Below are positions 18,846 through 28,175 of a DNA stretch of 64,000 nt, one piece after another. The stretch is from Zunongwangia endophytica. Its GTDB lineage: Bacteria > Bacteroidota > Bacteroidia > Flavobacteriales > Flavobacteriaceae. Every line of letters starts with the position of its first letter. Within the stretch, counting starts at the first letter, position 1. Position numbers and translations under genes: made by a program. The notes under the pieces are model-generated. The model saw only the letters and a program-made list of their open reading frames with translations, made no database searches and had not been told where the DNA came from. Location of the stretch: contig NZ_JAUFPZ010000002.1 in assembly GCF_030409505.1 (NCBI RefSeq), positions 2,549,501-2,613,500 of the forward strand, given 5' to 3'.

Positions 18846-19967
18846 CTATTGCTCACTCGCTTTCTTCACTGCTTCCAATTTTTCTTTCGTAAAAGCATTC
18901 CCATCAAAGAAAGAAACTCCTTTTGCTCCATTTGCTTTTGCCTGATGTATGGCTTCAGTAATATCTTCAGGAGTCATTTCAGGAATATAAATTCCGGTAT
19001 GTAATTGCGTATTCTTAGCTTTTAAATCTTCAACGCCTTGTTTGGTTGCAAAACCAATCCAATCTAAATCTTCATTATAAAAATTGTTGTAGATCATTGG
19101 TAGTACATAGTCGATATTCCATTTGTCCCATCGTTGGCGCACCATATGATCGGCCATTTCAGGATAAGGAAAAACTGCAGCACTTAGTTCTTTGCTATTT
19201 TCGTGAACAATTTTATAAGCATCATTTACCAGATCTCTAATTCGATTTAAACGGAATTGCTTCCACTCCATATCGATTTGAGGGTCGTCTGTATCTCTAG
19301 GATCTTTATGGTGCATTTCTTTAAATTTCGAAATACAAACATCGCAATAACAGAAATCGTATTCTGGCATTTCTGTAGTTTGTTCCAAATCATACTTAGG
19401 CAATAACGCTATAGGAAGAAAAATATCAGGGAATCTGATATAATCTAAATGCACGGTTTCTACATCTTTTACTTTCGACAAACCTTCAACTAAACTTAAA
19501 ATATGGTTTCTGGATTCTTCTCTAGTTGGGCAAAGCCACTGATAATAATCTACATAAGGACGAGTATCGTAGCAAGATTCGCCATTTCGGCTTACCTGAT
19601 ACCATTCTGGATGCTGCAATGCAACTTCGTCTCCCGGGCGATTAACAGCCATAATCCAGGCATGTACTTCTAAACCTTCTGCTTTAGCAAGTGGTGTTAA
19701 GTGAGCCAGTAAATCTGGATCGGTATTCGTATTAATTAAAACCGCATCTAATCCGTTTTCTTTATATTTTTTGAACTCTTCAGTATACGAAGCATCGGTT
19801 CTTTTTTCATCGGCAGTAATCCAGGTCCAATATTTAAAATCTGAAGTTTTAGCTGCTTCATCTTTCTTTTCTTCCGAAGTATTTTTTTGTGCACTTTGCA
19901 TATTATCCAAACAAGAAATGCTTGAAAATGCTACAACTAAGGAAAGGAATAAAAACTTAATTTTCAT
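18846..19967 (-). CDS. Glycosidase-like TIM-barrel lipoprotein (GHL10/DUF187-like)
   Basis: The 373-residue product has a lipobox (SISC) and then a single barrel-like domain. Recognisable pieces are KYWTWITADEKR, GLDAVLINTNTD, GLEVHAWIMAVNRP, the WLCPTREESRNH segment, VHLDYIRFPD and VLPMIYNNFY. These match the family-10-like glycosidase barrels (GHL10) often annotated as putative glycosyl hydrolases. HLDYIRFPD is the usual candidate active-site strand. A CYCDVC motif near residue 200 may bind metal or form a disulfide. It follows the CBM9-like gene by 31 bp, so it belongs to the PUL. Activity is not established for this type. Confidence 0.7.
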   Translation of the reverse strand: MKIKFLFLSLVVAFSSISCLDNMQSAQKNTSEEKKDEAAKTSDFKYWTWITADEKRTDASYTEEFKKYKENGLDAVLINTNTDPDLLAHLTPLAKAEGLEVHAWIMAVNRPGDEVALQHPEWYQVSRNGESCYDTRPYVDYYQWLCPTREESRNHILSLVEGLSKVKDVETVHLDYIRFPDIFLPIALLPKYDLEQTTEMPEYDFCYCDVCISKFKEMHHKDPRDTDDPQIDMEWKQFRLNRIRDLVNDAYKIVHENSKELSAAVFPYPEMADHMVRQRWDKWNIDYVLPMIYNNFYNEDLDWIGFATKQGVEDLKAKNTQLHTGIYIPEMTPEDITEAIHQAKANGAKGVSFFDGNAFTKEKLEAVKKASEQ

Positions 19968-19998
19968 TTGATTTATTTTTAAAGGCCTTAAATGCCAT

Positions 19999-21054
19999 TT
20001 AATTCTTTAATTCTAAAAATTCTCCATCTTCTTTTATCAGATATTTTTTTTCTGAAAAAGGACTTTCAACAATCATATTATAACCCGAAGTATGAAGTTC
20101 TATTTTTGGATGTATCTTTGTATTTAATACTGAAATAGGTTGCTTTTGAAGTTGCTCTACACGATCTGCCCATTTCTTGTGTTTGGAATAATAATCTTTT
20201 TGAGCACGGTACAATTCATACATTTTCCAGCGGATATGCTCGTCTTTAGCAATTTCAAATTGGATAGATTCTGAAGGTTTTTTATCACTAAAAAACACAT
20301 ATCCCCAATGTTCCGGCTCGTGCATATTGATCACGCCTTGTGGCGACCAAACCCAATTATATTCTGGCAGATATTGGCCATTTTCGCCTTTCTTTCTAGA
20401 ATAATGACCGTCTTTTAAATCGTAATCCCAATTAACCCTAGAGAAATTAACTCGCCAGAAATCGTTCTGCGGAATTTCACCATTTTTACTAGCTTCAATT
20501 AAAGCATCCCATGGCATGGCAATTTCTACTTCCCAATATTGGTCTTTATCTGAAGCATCATTTAAAGTACCTTCGATATTTACGGCAGATTTGATACCGT
20601 TAATATCCCAATGGTCAATCGCCGGACCGCCTTCGCGATAGGTTTCCAAAAGCATTAAATCCCAAACCGTGTTAAGTGCATTTACTTCAAACTCCATGTA
20701 TTTTTGAGTATCACCATCGGGATCTATAAAAACTTCAAAGTCGTTATTATAGAAAATCACAGTATCTCTTTGCTTTAAAGTTGCCCAGATATGCGGTTCT
20801 ACTATTTTGGCATACATATGAAAATACTGGTCGTCCCAAAGCATTTTTACATTGGTTTTATACTTTGGGACTTTTTCACCTTCAATATCAATAAAATCGG
20901 TAGTCCATTTTGCTTCTTTCCAGCTAGCTTCTTCAGCTTTACCATCAATAGTAATTTCTTCGGAAGTTTTGTGCGCCACATAAGAGCGTGGTGTTTCCTG
21001 CGCAAAAGCATTCAAACAAAAAAAGAATCCAAAACTGACTAATATCGATTTCAT
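19999..21054 (-). CDS. Secreted CBM9-like carbohydrate-binding protein
   Basis: The 351-residue protein has a signal peptide ending at AFAQ. It then has the CBM9-like fold opening ITIDGKAEEASWKEAKWT, a beta-sandwich through YNNDFEVFIDPDGD and VNFSRVNWDY, and a short C-terminal tail. Proteins of this kind are annotated as carbohydrate-binding family 9-like and often sit in PULs without a catalytic domain. The start is 1 bp after the upstream GH130 stop, so co-translation is likely. Its ligand is unknown; binding of the N-glycan or of exposed mannose would fit the context. Confidence 0.75.
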   Translation of the reverse strand: MKSILVSFGFFFCLNAFAQETPRSYVAHKTSEEITIDGKAEEASWKEAKWTTDFIDIEGEKVPKYKTNVKMLWDDQYFHMYAKIVEPHIWATLKQRDTVIFYNNDFEVFIDPDGDTQKYMEFEVNALNTVWDLMLLETYREGGPAIDHWDINGIKSAVNIEGTLNDASDKDQYWEVEIAMPWDALIEASKNGEIPQNDFWRVNFSRVNWDYDLKDGHYSRKKGENGQYLPEYNWVWSPQGVINMHEPEHWGYVFFSDKKPSESIQFEIAKDEHIRWKMYELYRAQKDYYSKHKKWADRVEQLQKQPISVLNTKIHPKIELHTSGYNMIVESPFSEKKYLIKEDGEFLELKN

Positions 21055-21055
21055 C

Positions 21056-22021
21056 TTACAAACTATTATTTTTTACAAAATCTACAACTTCGCTTATCTT
21101 ACCATAGGCAACACCTGTGCAGGTATCTGCCGCTCCGTAATACAAAGCTAGTTTATCTTCTTCATGAGAATGCAAGGCTGCACAAGGAAAAACTACATTT
21201 GGCACATCTCCCGTCATTTCGTAAAGTTCTGCCGGAGCCAATAAATAAGGCTGCGAACGATATTTTACTTTATCTGGTTCATTTTCATCTAAAATTGCAG
21301 CACCTACCGAATATCTAAATCCGTTACAGGTAGCAATAACGCCATGATAAAACAACAACCAACCTTCGTCGGTTAAAATCGGCACGGGGCCAGCGCCGAT
21401 TTTTGTGCATTGCCATGCACTTTTTTCAAACGGAGCAACTTTCATTACGCAACGGTGTTCTCCCCAGTATTTCATATCTGGACTGTAGCTAATGTAAATA
21501 TCCCCAAATGGCGTATGGCCATTATCACTAGGGCGACTTAACATCGCATATTTACCGTTGATTTTGTTAGGGAATAAAACTCCGTTTCTGTTGAAGGGCA
21601 AAAAAGCATTTTCACACTGAAAAAATTCTTTGAAATCGAAAGTATACGCGATACCAATGGTAGGGCCATGGTAACCGTTACACCAGGTAACCCAATAGCG
21701 ATCTTCGATAAAAGTAACACGAGGATCGTATTTATAATCTGAATCGATCATTTGAGTATTACCGGCCTGCATTTCTATAGGCTCGTGATTAATATCCCAA
21801 TTGATACCATCTTTACTAAAACCGGCAAAAATATTCATTTGCACCGCTTTGTTGTCACATCTAAATACGCCAGCAAAACCATCTTCAAAAGGCACTACCG
21901 CGCTATTAAAAATACTATTTGACGTTGGGATAGCATACCGATCGATTATAGGGTTTTCGGTATGTCTCCAAAGTACATCTTTACAATTTTCAGGTTTGTC
22001 CTGCCAAGGTATATTCTTCAT
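21056..22021 (-). CDS. GH130 beta-mannoside phosphorylase (Man-GlcNAc type)
   Basis: This 321-residue protein has no signal peptide, so it is cytoplasmic. It shows the five-bladed GH130 layout: [20 protein letters not shown], the catalytic-acid segment [15 protein letters not shown] (Asp99), GAGPVPI, and the closing YYGAADT block. Family members phosphorolyse beta-1,4-linked mannosides. The length and the [18 protein letters not shown] opening fit the group that cleaves Man-beta-1,4-GlcNAc, the core disaccharide of N-glycans. It lies directly after the sodium symporter gene (47 bp), which could import that disaccharide. Subgroup assignment is by recall, not alignment. Confidence 0.88.
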   Translation of the reverse strand: MKNIPWQDKPENCKDVLWRHTENPIIDRYAIPTSNSIFNSAVVPFEDGFAGVFRCDNKAVQMNIFAGFSKDGINWDINHEPIEMQAGNTQMIDSDYKYDPRVTFIEDRYWVTWCNGYHGPTIGIAYTFDFKEFFQCENAFLPFNRNGVLFPNKINGKYAMLSRPSDNGHTPFGDIYISYSPDMKYWGEHRCVMKVAPFEKSAWQCTKIGAGPVPILTDEGWLLFYHGVIATCNGFRYSVGAAILDENEPDKVKYRSQPYLLAPAELYEMTGDVPNVVFPCAALHSHEEDKLALYYGAADTCTGVAYGKISEVVDFVKNNSL

Positions 22022-22068
22022 CTTCTTCTTTATTTTTACTCGTAAATCGAGATTCTATTCTTTATTCA

Positions 22069-23955
22069 TTAATTTTCTTCTGGACTTGTTTCCAGATGCT
22101 TCACTTTATCTAACCAGGTAAATTTCAAAATTAAGCTTGTGGCAATAAATACCGCAACAGACATCCATGTTTTCGGGTAATCTCTTACTACCAAAAAGAT
22201 TGGTAATAAAATCATGCTCGACTGCCAGATAATACCAATTAGACAATTAAACATATCTAACCAAAATTCGTTGTTTTTCTCTATATTTTCTTCGGAATAA
22301 TAATCTCTTACCGGCTTCCAAAAACCCCATGGATGCACATTGGTATAAAAAGATTTCAGCGTTGCCATATCTGTTGGTTTTGTGAGGAATGTACCTAACA
22401 AAGAACCAAGTAATGAAAATCCTAAAATGATCGGAAATAAATAGATTACCGGAATTTCTGAAAGATCATGCAGCAAAGTACCCGCTTCTAAATTCGCTTT
22501 ATTTTGATCTAAGAAAAACTGAAGCGTCGCAATCACCAAACCTGCTAACATTCCCCAGAAATATCCCCAACCATTAAATCGCCACCAAACCCATTTTAAA
22601 AAGTTTGCCGCTACATAACCACCATAAAGCGCGCTGGTAATCCACAATGTTATAGCATTTATAGAATCTGCAAAAAAGCCCATAATTACGCCAAGCGTAA
22701 CTACTGCAAAAGAAGCAATATGACTCGCTTTCACATAATGCCTATCTGAAGCTTTTGGCTTAAAATATTTCTTATAAATATCGTTCACAATATAAGCCGG
22801 CCCTGCATTTACAAAAGCCGAAAAGGTCGACATAAAAGCGGCTAATAATCCGGCTAACAATAATCCTTTAATACCTACCGGAACATGATTATTGATTACT
22901 TTAGGTAAAATAACTTCAAGATCGTTACCGGTAACAGCTCCTGCTTCTGCCATCTGTGGGGCGATAAATACTAAACCAATCAAAACAATCCCACCGATTA
23001 AAAGATAACGTGGAATAAATAATACCAAATTGGTAAAACCACTCATATACGCCGCATCTTTCACATTTCTGGTTGAAAGAATTCGTTGCATATCGTAACC
23101 GGGCGTTGGCCCTGCAACACTCGAAAAGAAACCTTTAAAAAGTGTCATCCCGATAAAAGCGCCAAACATTTTATAACCTTGCGTATCGATAAGTCGGTTA
23201 AATTCCTGATAATCTCCCGACCAAAATCCGGTAAGCTCATTTCCGAAGAATACATTTTTCCATTCTTCAGGAACTAGCTGATTTACCTCAACATCACTAA
23301 ATGCATAGACTGTATAACCGGCTACTAAAATTCCCGCTATAACCATGATTACATACTGTAAAACTTCAGTAGTTACTACGGAAAACATTCCGCCTTTTAT
23401 GGTATAAATAGTTGTAAAAAATATGATGAGTAAGGCATATGTTTGTTCTGAAGTAAGCAAGGTCATTTCAGCAATATTCAAACTCATATCCCACGGAAGG
23501 ATTACCGTCATAAATTTTCCTGCGCCTTCAAAAAAGTAAGCTATAAAACCTATTGAAGCAACCACCGCAAAGATGGCTACAATTAAATGAGATGCTCGCC
23601 CTGCTTTATCGTCTCCAAAACGAGTAAGAATCCACTCCGACCCCGTCATTACTTTAGACTTCCGTATCCAAACCGCCAGAAACATCATTACGAAAACCTG
23701 ATTCCAGATTGGCCACATCCACATAAACATAAAGCTTTTCACGCCGTAGAGAAAAAGAATTCCTACCATCCAGGCCGTCCCCGAAACATCGAACATCCCG
23801 GAACCGTTACTTAATCCCAGATAATACCATTTTATTGTTTTACCCCCTAGAAAATAAGAATCTAAACCTTTGCTTGCTTTTTTGGATACCCAAACACCAA
23901 CGCCAAGGGTTAATAAAATATAAAGGATAATTATGATTACATCTACTATATGCAT
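22069..23955 (-). CDS. Sodium:solute symporter (SSS family)
   Basis: The protein has 628 residues with about 14 hydrophobic segments spread over its length. It opens with a first helix (VDVIIIILYILLTLGVGVWV), then KASKGLDSYFLGGKTIKWYYLGLS, and has the family-type GYDMQRIL and LLAAFMSTFSAFVNAGPAYI segments. SSS proteins bring sugars or other small solutes across the inner membrane with sodium. Position between GH92 and the GH130 phosphorylase suggests it imports a mannose-containing mono- or disaccharide. The start ATG is 9 bp after the preceding GH92 stop. Confidence 0.93.
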   Translation of the reverse strand: MHIVDVIIIILYILLTLGVGVWVSKKASKGLDSYFLGGKTIKWYYLGLSNGSGMFDVSGTAWMVGILFLYGVKSFMFMWMWPIWNQVFVMMFLAVWIRKSKVMTGSEWILTRFGDDKAGRASHLIVAIFAVVASIGFIAYFFEGAGKFMTVILPWDMSLNIAEMTLLTSEQTYALLIIFFTTIYTIKGGMFSVVTTEVLQYVIMVIAGILVAGYTVYAFSDVEVNQLVPEEWKNVFFGNELTGFWSGDYQEFNRLIDTQGYKMFGAFIGMTLFKGFFSSVAGPTPGYDMQRILSTRNVKDAAYMSGFTNLVLFIPRYLLIGGIVLIGLVFIAPQMAEAGAVTGNDLEVILPKVINNHVPVGIKGLLLAGLLAAFMSTFSAFVNAGPAYIVNDIYKKYFKPKASDRHYVKASHIASFAVVTLGVIMGFFADSINAITLWITSALYGGYVAANFLKWVWWRFNGWGYFWGMLAGLVIATLQFFLDQNKANLEAGTLLHDLSEIPVIYLFPIILGFSLLGSLLGTFLTKPTDMATLKSFYTNVHPWGFWKPVRDYYSEENIEKNNEFWLDMFNCLIGIIWQSSMILLPIFLVVRDYPKTWMSVAVFIATSLILKFTWLDKVKHLETSPEEN

Positions 23956-23964
23956 TAATTCTAT

Positions 23965-26223
23965 TTATTTTTTGGCTGTTCCCCAGTTTTTATTCGGTTC
24001 GCTTCCCATTCCAAATTCTAAGGTTCCGCCTGCTAAAATTTGTTTGTGTGAAAGTGTAGTTTTGTTGAATTCTTTTCCATTCAATTTAGCCGATTGGATA
24101 TAGAAATTTTCAGGAGAAAGATTTTTTGCTGTGATTAAAAATTGATTTCCTCCTTTAAGATTGATTGTCGATTTATCGAAAACCGGTGTTCCTATCTCGT
24201 AAGTTGCGCTTGCAGGATTAAACGGATATAATCCCATAGAACTGAAAACATACCAAGCAGACATTTGCCCTGCATCTTCGTTACCACTTAAACCATCTGG
24301 ATTTGTAGAGTATTGCGTTTCTAAAATCTCGTGAACATATTCTTGCGTCTTCCAGGGTTTCCCCGCTTTATTAAATAAATAAGCAATATGATGGCTTGGC
24401 TCATTACCATGTGCATATTGACCAATTAATCCTGAAATATCGTTGGAAATATGCTCGCCGGTTATTTCTGAACTTTCATTAAAAAGTTGCTCTAATTTTT
24501 CAGAAAATGGTTCTGCTCCACCGTGAAGTTGAATTAAACCTTCAGCATCATGCAATACAAACCAGCTATGTTGCCAGGCATTACCTTCAGTATAATCAGT
24601 ATTTACGCGATGTTGCGAATGCTTAGGATCAAAAGGAGTATGCCATTTTCCTTCAGAAGATTTCCCTCTCATAAATCCGGTTTCAGGATCAAAAAGCTTT
24701 TTATAGGATTCGGCTCTTTTCGAGAAATACTTATAATCTTCCTGCTTATTTAAAGCTTTTGCCATTTGCGCTACACACCAGTCGTTATAGCCATATTCTA
24801 AAGTTTTAGTAACCGACTCGTTACCTAAATTGTAAGGAACGTAGCCAAATTCTTTAAGCTCTTTCAAACTACGTTGATCTTGCATCATAGTTGTTTTTAC
24901 AGCTTCGTAGGCTCTTTCAGCATCAAATCCTTTAATTCCTTTTGTAAAAGCTTCAACAATTACTGGAACCGAATGGTAGCCGGTCATGGTGTTAGTTTCA
25001 TTACCATAAAGTGTCCAGACTGGCAAAGCGCCGCTCTCATCGTAATAAGCAAGCATAGAATTAATAATGTCTGCAACTTTATCTGGATTAGTAAATGTTA
25101 GCAGCGGATTTTCAGCTCTAAAAGTATCCCACAAAGACAGTGTAGAATATGTGGTTCCTTCAGCGCTAGAGATACTATCGTTCTGTAATCGAAATTCGCC
25201 ATTTTTATCACTAAAAGTTACCGGTGATAAACTTGCATGATATAATGCGGTATAAAAAATTTCTTTTAAAGAATCGGTTTTAGATTCTACTACAATATCA
25301 GAAAGTGCAGAATTCCAAACTTCATTGGATTCGGTTTTAATTTCTTCAAAATTGAAATTCGCATCGCTATCTAAATTTTCTTTGGCATTTTCTAGACTTA
25401 CCGAAGATAAAGCAACGGCAACCTGAAGATTCTTGTCTTCTTTATAGAAATAGAGTTGTGCTGAGGTTTTCTTGCCTTCAACTTGTGTTGCTTCAGAAAG
25501 TTTGGCTTCTGTGTAAAATTCAGAATTGACAATAGGCTTAGAGAATTTTGCTACGAAAAACACCTTTTGATTTTTTGCCCAACCGGTACTGTGGCGGTAT
25601 CCTGTTATCGTGTTTTCATCTTCAATAGTAAGAGAAGTCTCCGTTGGCGTATCCCAATTAATAGCAAATCCTAAATCGATAATTACCGATTGCTTTTCTC
25701 CTTCGCCAAAAGTATACTGATGGTAACCAGTTCTTAAAGTAGAGGTAAGTTCTACATTAACATCGTAATCTTCTAAAAACAGTTGGTAATAACCAGGCTT
25801 AGCAGTTTCATTATCATGAGTATATTTGGAGAGATAAGGAATATCTTTTTGCTCTTCTACAGCTTTAGTAAGATCAATTTTCTTATTTACCGGCATAAAT
25901 AAAATATCTGCCAGATCGCCAATTCCTGTTCCCGATAAATGTAAATGACTAAAACCAGCCACTAACGAATCTGAATAATGATAGCCAGAACACCAATCCC
26001 AACCATTTTGACCATTATCAGGGCTTAATTGCACCATCCCAAAAGGACGGCTAACTCCCGGATACGTATGTCCATGACCACCGGTACCAATAAACGGATT
26101 TACATGACTGGTTAAATTTTCATTTTTTGGCGATTCCTTTAGATTTTCATCACTCTCTTTTTTACAGGAAATTAAGAGAAAAAATGATGCCGCAATTGCA
26201 CAAAATCGTGTAGTCATAAACAT
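23965..26223 (-). CDS. GH92 alpha-mannosidase, lipoprotein (first gene of the PUL)
   Basis: This 752-residue lipoprotein has lipobox LISC and the GH92 opening VNPFIGTGGHGHTYPGVSRP. YTEGNAWQHSWF, HGNEPSHHIAYLF and GNEDAGQMSAWY are all intact. It is the paralogue closest in motifs to the GH92 at 16015. It is the first gene of the minus-strand PUL, divergent from the LytS-type kinase gene with a 138-bp intergenic region, so the main upstream promoter should lie there. The start could be either of the two N-terminal Met codons (MFM); both keep the signal. Confidence 0.95.
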   Translation of the reverse strand: MFMTTRFCAIAASFFLLISCKKESDENLKESPKNENLTSHVNPFIGTGGHGHTYPGVSRPFGMVQLSPDNGQNGWDWCSGYHYSDSLVAGFSHLHLSGTGIGDLADILFMPVNKKIDLTKAVEEQKDIPYLSKYTHDNETAKPGYYQLFLEDYDVNVELTSTLRTGYHQYTFGEGEKQSVIIDLGFAINWDTPTETSLTIEDENTITGYRHSTGWAKNQKVFFVAKFSKPIVNSEFYTEAKLSEATQVEGKKTSAQLYFYKEDKNLQVAVALSSVSLENAKENLDSDANFNFEEIKTESNEVWNSALSDIVVESKTDSLKEIFYTALYHASLSPVTFSDKNGEFRLQNDSISSAEGTTYSTLSLWDTFRAENPLLTFTNPDKVADIINSMLAYYDESGALPVWTLYGNETNTMTGYHSVPVIVEAFTKGIKGFDAERAYEAVKTTMMQDQRSLKELKEFGYVPYNLGNESVTKTLEYGYNDWCVAQMAKALNKQEDYKYFSKRAESYKKLFDPETGFMRGKSSEGKWHTPFDPKHSQHRVNTDYTEGNAWQHSWFVLHDAEGLIQLHGGAEPFSEKLEQLFNESSEITGEHISNDISGLIGQYAHGNEPSHHIAYLFNKAGKPWKTQEYVHEILETQYSTNPDGLSGNEDAGQMSAWYVFSSMGLYPFNPASATYEIGTPVFDKSTINLKGGNQFLITAKNLSPENFYIQSAKLNGKEFNKTTLSHKQILAGGTLEFGMGSEPNKNWGTAKK

Positions 26224-26238
26224 AGATTTTTCGGATTA

Positions 26239-26268
26239 TTAGCTGGGTCACCCCAACTTGTAAGCTAA
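26239..26268. promoter_or_regulatory. Inverted repeat in the GH92 leader
   Basis: TTAGCT (26239-26244) and AGCTAA (26263-26268) enclose an inner GGGT-CA-CCCC hairpin. The element lies 16 bp upstream of the first PUL gene, between it and the divergent kinase. It may be a regulator site or a 5' mRNA structure; no conserved site type is recognised. Confidence 0.35.
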
Positions 26269-26361
26269 ATATTTATATATTCATCAACTATTAAAAAGTT
26301 ATTAGACCAATGACATTTCTGAAAAGACAAACAACTAAATAGTTAAGAAAAGTTTAAATAA

Positions 26362-27453
26362 TTGAAAGCCGAAAGATCCATAAAAAATTTATTTGAGTTC
26401 TCTAGTTTCTCCAATTATAGAATTAAGCCCATCCACCATGTGCTGTTTTGGAGCATCTATTTTATTTTTAACATGTTGCGCTGGGGAAGTTTTTACCAGG
26501 ATTACATTCTATCTTTAAAAGGAAATCTTCTTGGTTTTCCTATCCATATGTTCCTGTGTTATTTCAGCGTTTATTTTCTTATTCCTACTTTTATTTATAA
26601 AAAACGCTATATACTCTTTTCGATCATACTCTTTTTTGCCATTTTTTGTATGGTGATCATAAAATTTGAACTGACCTACTTTTTAATTAGCAGCAATGTT
26701 TGGCCAGAAGGACCAGAAACACATTCCCTAACTGCTAATTATATTATACAAATGATGTTGGGAGAATTTTATGTGATTTCTTTTTTCACAGCGATTAAAA
26801 TTACTATCGATTATATCTCAACAAACCAAAAAGCAGCTAAACTCGAGCAATCTAAACTAGAAACTGAATTACGCTTTCTGCGTTCGCAAATTTCACCTCA
26901 TTTTTTCTTTAATACGCTAAATAATATTTATGCGCTAACACTAGAAAAATCACAAAAAGCTCCAGAGGTCGTCCTTAAACTTTCTGAGTTAATGCGCTAT
27001 CTTCTTTACGAAACAAAAAATAAAAGGCAAAGCCTAGAAAAAGAGATTTTATGCATTCAGAATTATCTGGATCTGGAGCGTATTCGCTACGGAGACAACC
27101 TGAATGTCGAAATGGAAATTTCTGGAGAAATTCTAGGAAAAGAATTATCTCCAATGCTCCTTATTCCTTTTGTTGAAAATGCATTTAAACACGGTGTAAA
27201 TGAAAATATCGGAAATGTTTTTATAAAAATAATATTGAAAGTAGAGGATGATTTCCTTTATTTTGAAGTAGCCAATTCTGTTTCTCAAAAAAGGAAAAAG
27301 AAGCTCCCAAAACAACTTAAACCTAGCGGAGGAATAGGAATCAAAAACGTAAAAAAACGATTAGAACTGGGCTATACTAAAGATGAATATAAACTTGATA
27401 TTGGTGAAAAAAACGGACATTTTTCAATTCAATTAAAACTAAAACTAAAATGA
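26362..27453 (+). CDS. LytS-type sensor histidine kinase
   Basis: The protein has 363 residues. Four hydrophobic segments occupy residues 25-150, followed by a short coiled linker. The His_kinase block comes next, LRSQISPHFFFNTLNNI, with phospho-acceptor His180. The ATP-binding part has FVENAFKHG (Asn273) and GGIGIKNVKKRL. It uses a TTG start directly preceded by a stop codon in frame; the first internal ATG would remove part of the first membrane segment. The 4-bp overlap with the response-regulator gene makes them one unit. The stimulus is unknown; no large periplasmic sensor domain is present. Confidence 0.9.
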   Translation: MKAERSIKNLFEFSSFSNYRIKPIHHVLFWSIYFIFNMLRWGSFYQDYILSLKGNLLGFPIHMFLCYFSVYFLIPTFIYKKRYILFSIILFFAIFCMVIIKFELTYFLISSNVWPEGPETHSLTANYIIQMMLGEFYVISFFTAIKITIDYISTNQKAAKLEQSKLETELRFLRSQISPHFFFNTLNNIYALTLEKSQKAPEVVLKLSELMRYLLYETKNKRQSLEKEILCIQNYLDLERIRYGDNLNVEMEISGEILGKELSPMLLIPFVENAFKHGVNENIGNVFIKIILKVEDDFLYFEVANSVSQKRKKKLPKQLKPSGGIGIKNVKKRLELGYTKDEYKLDIGEKNGHFSIQLKLKLK

Positions 27454-28166
27454 ATCTCTCCTGTATCATAATAGATGATGAACCTTTAGCGATAAAGGTG
27501 ATAAAAAACTATACAGAACAGATTAAGGAGCTTACCCTGCAGGCTACCTTTACCAATGCTGTAGAAAGTATGAATTATCTGCAGGAACATGAGGTCGACT
27601 TAATTTTCTTAGATGTAAATATGCCATTACTGGATGGTTATAGTTTTCTTGAAAGTTTACCTAATATCCCCAATGTTATTATTACCACGGCACATTCTGA
27701 ATATGCTGTGAAAGGATACGAACTTGAAATTTTAGATTTTTTAATCAAACCTATTCCGTTTCCCAGATTTTTAAAAGCTGTAAATAAGGCCATAAAAATT
27801 AAAACCGAAAACCAGAGCATCGTTAAAACCACCAAAGAAAATGAACATCTTTTCGTTAAGGTGGATAAAAAGCGAATGCACAAAATCTATCTAAACGATA
27901 TTTTGGTGATTGAGAGTCTTAAAGATTACATCAAGATTATTACCGCTACAGATAAGCATATTGTACACCAAACACTTAGTAGTTTTACTGAAAGCTTACC
28001 GCAGGATCAATTTATTAGAATACACAGATCCTATACTATCTCGATTGCTAAAGTAGAAGCGATTGAAGGAAATAGTATTGAAATTGCCGGAAGTCGCTAC
28101 ACCATTGGCCGTAGTTATTTAAATGAAGCCAAGGAAGCTATTTTAGATTTAGGGGATCAGGATTAA
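27450..28166 (+). CDS. LytTR-family response regulator
   Basis: The protein has 238 residues. A receiver domain (acidic pair in IIIDDEP, phospho-Asp55 in FLDVNMP, Lys99 in FLIKP) is followed by a LytTR DNA-binding domain from about residue 135 (FVKVDKKRMHKIYLNDIL through FIRIHRSYTIS). Its ATG overlaps the kinase stop by 4 bp. The gene ends in a palindrome shared with the convergent AraC-type gene; the two TAA stops overlap within TTAA. Its targets probably include the neighbouring PUL, but the site is not proven. Confidence 0.93.
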   Translation: MNLSCIIIDDEPLAIKVIKNYTEQIKELTLQATFTNAVESMNYLQEHEVDLIFLDVNMPLLDGYSFLESLPNIPNVIITTAHSEYAVKGYELEILDFLIKPIPFPRFLKAVNKAIKIKTENQSIVKTTKENEHLFVKVDKKRMHKIYLNDILVIESLKDYIKIITATDKHIVHQTLSSFTESLPQDQFIRIHRSYTISIAKVEAIEGNSIEIAGSRYTIGRSYLNEAKEAILDLGDQD

Positions 28167-28175
28167 TCCTGATCC
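28154..28175. terminator. Perfect 22-bp palindrome at a convergent gene junction
   Basis: GGATCAGGATT is followed at once by its exact reverse complement, centred between 28164 and 28165. It covers the last codons and stops of both the LytTR and AraC-type genes, which both end in Asp-Gln-Asp. It could act as a bidirectional terminator or RNA 3' end, though no T tract follows on either strand. Confidence 0.5.

Noticed and set aside
11391..26223. Three GH92 genes as recent tandem duplicates
   Set aside because: They differ in signature motifs, export signals and loop segments; they are diverged paralogues, not recent copies.
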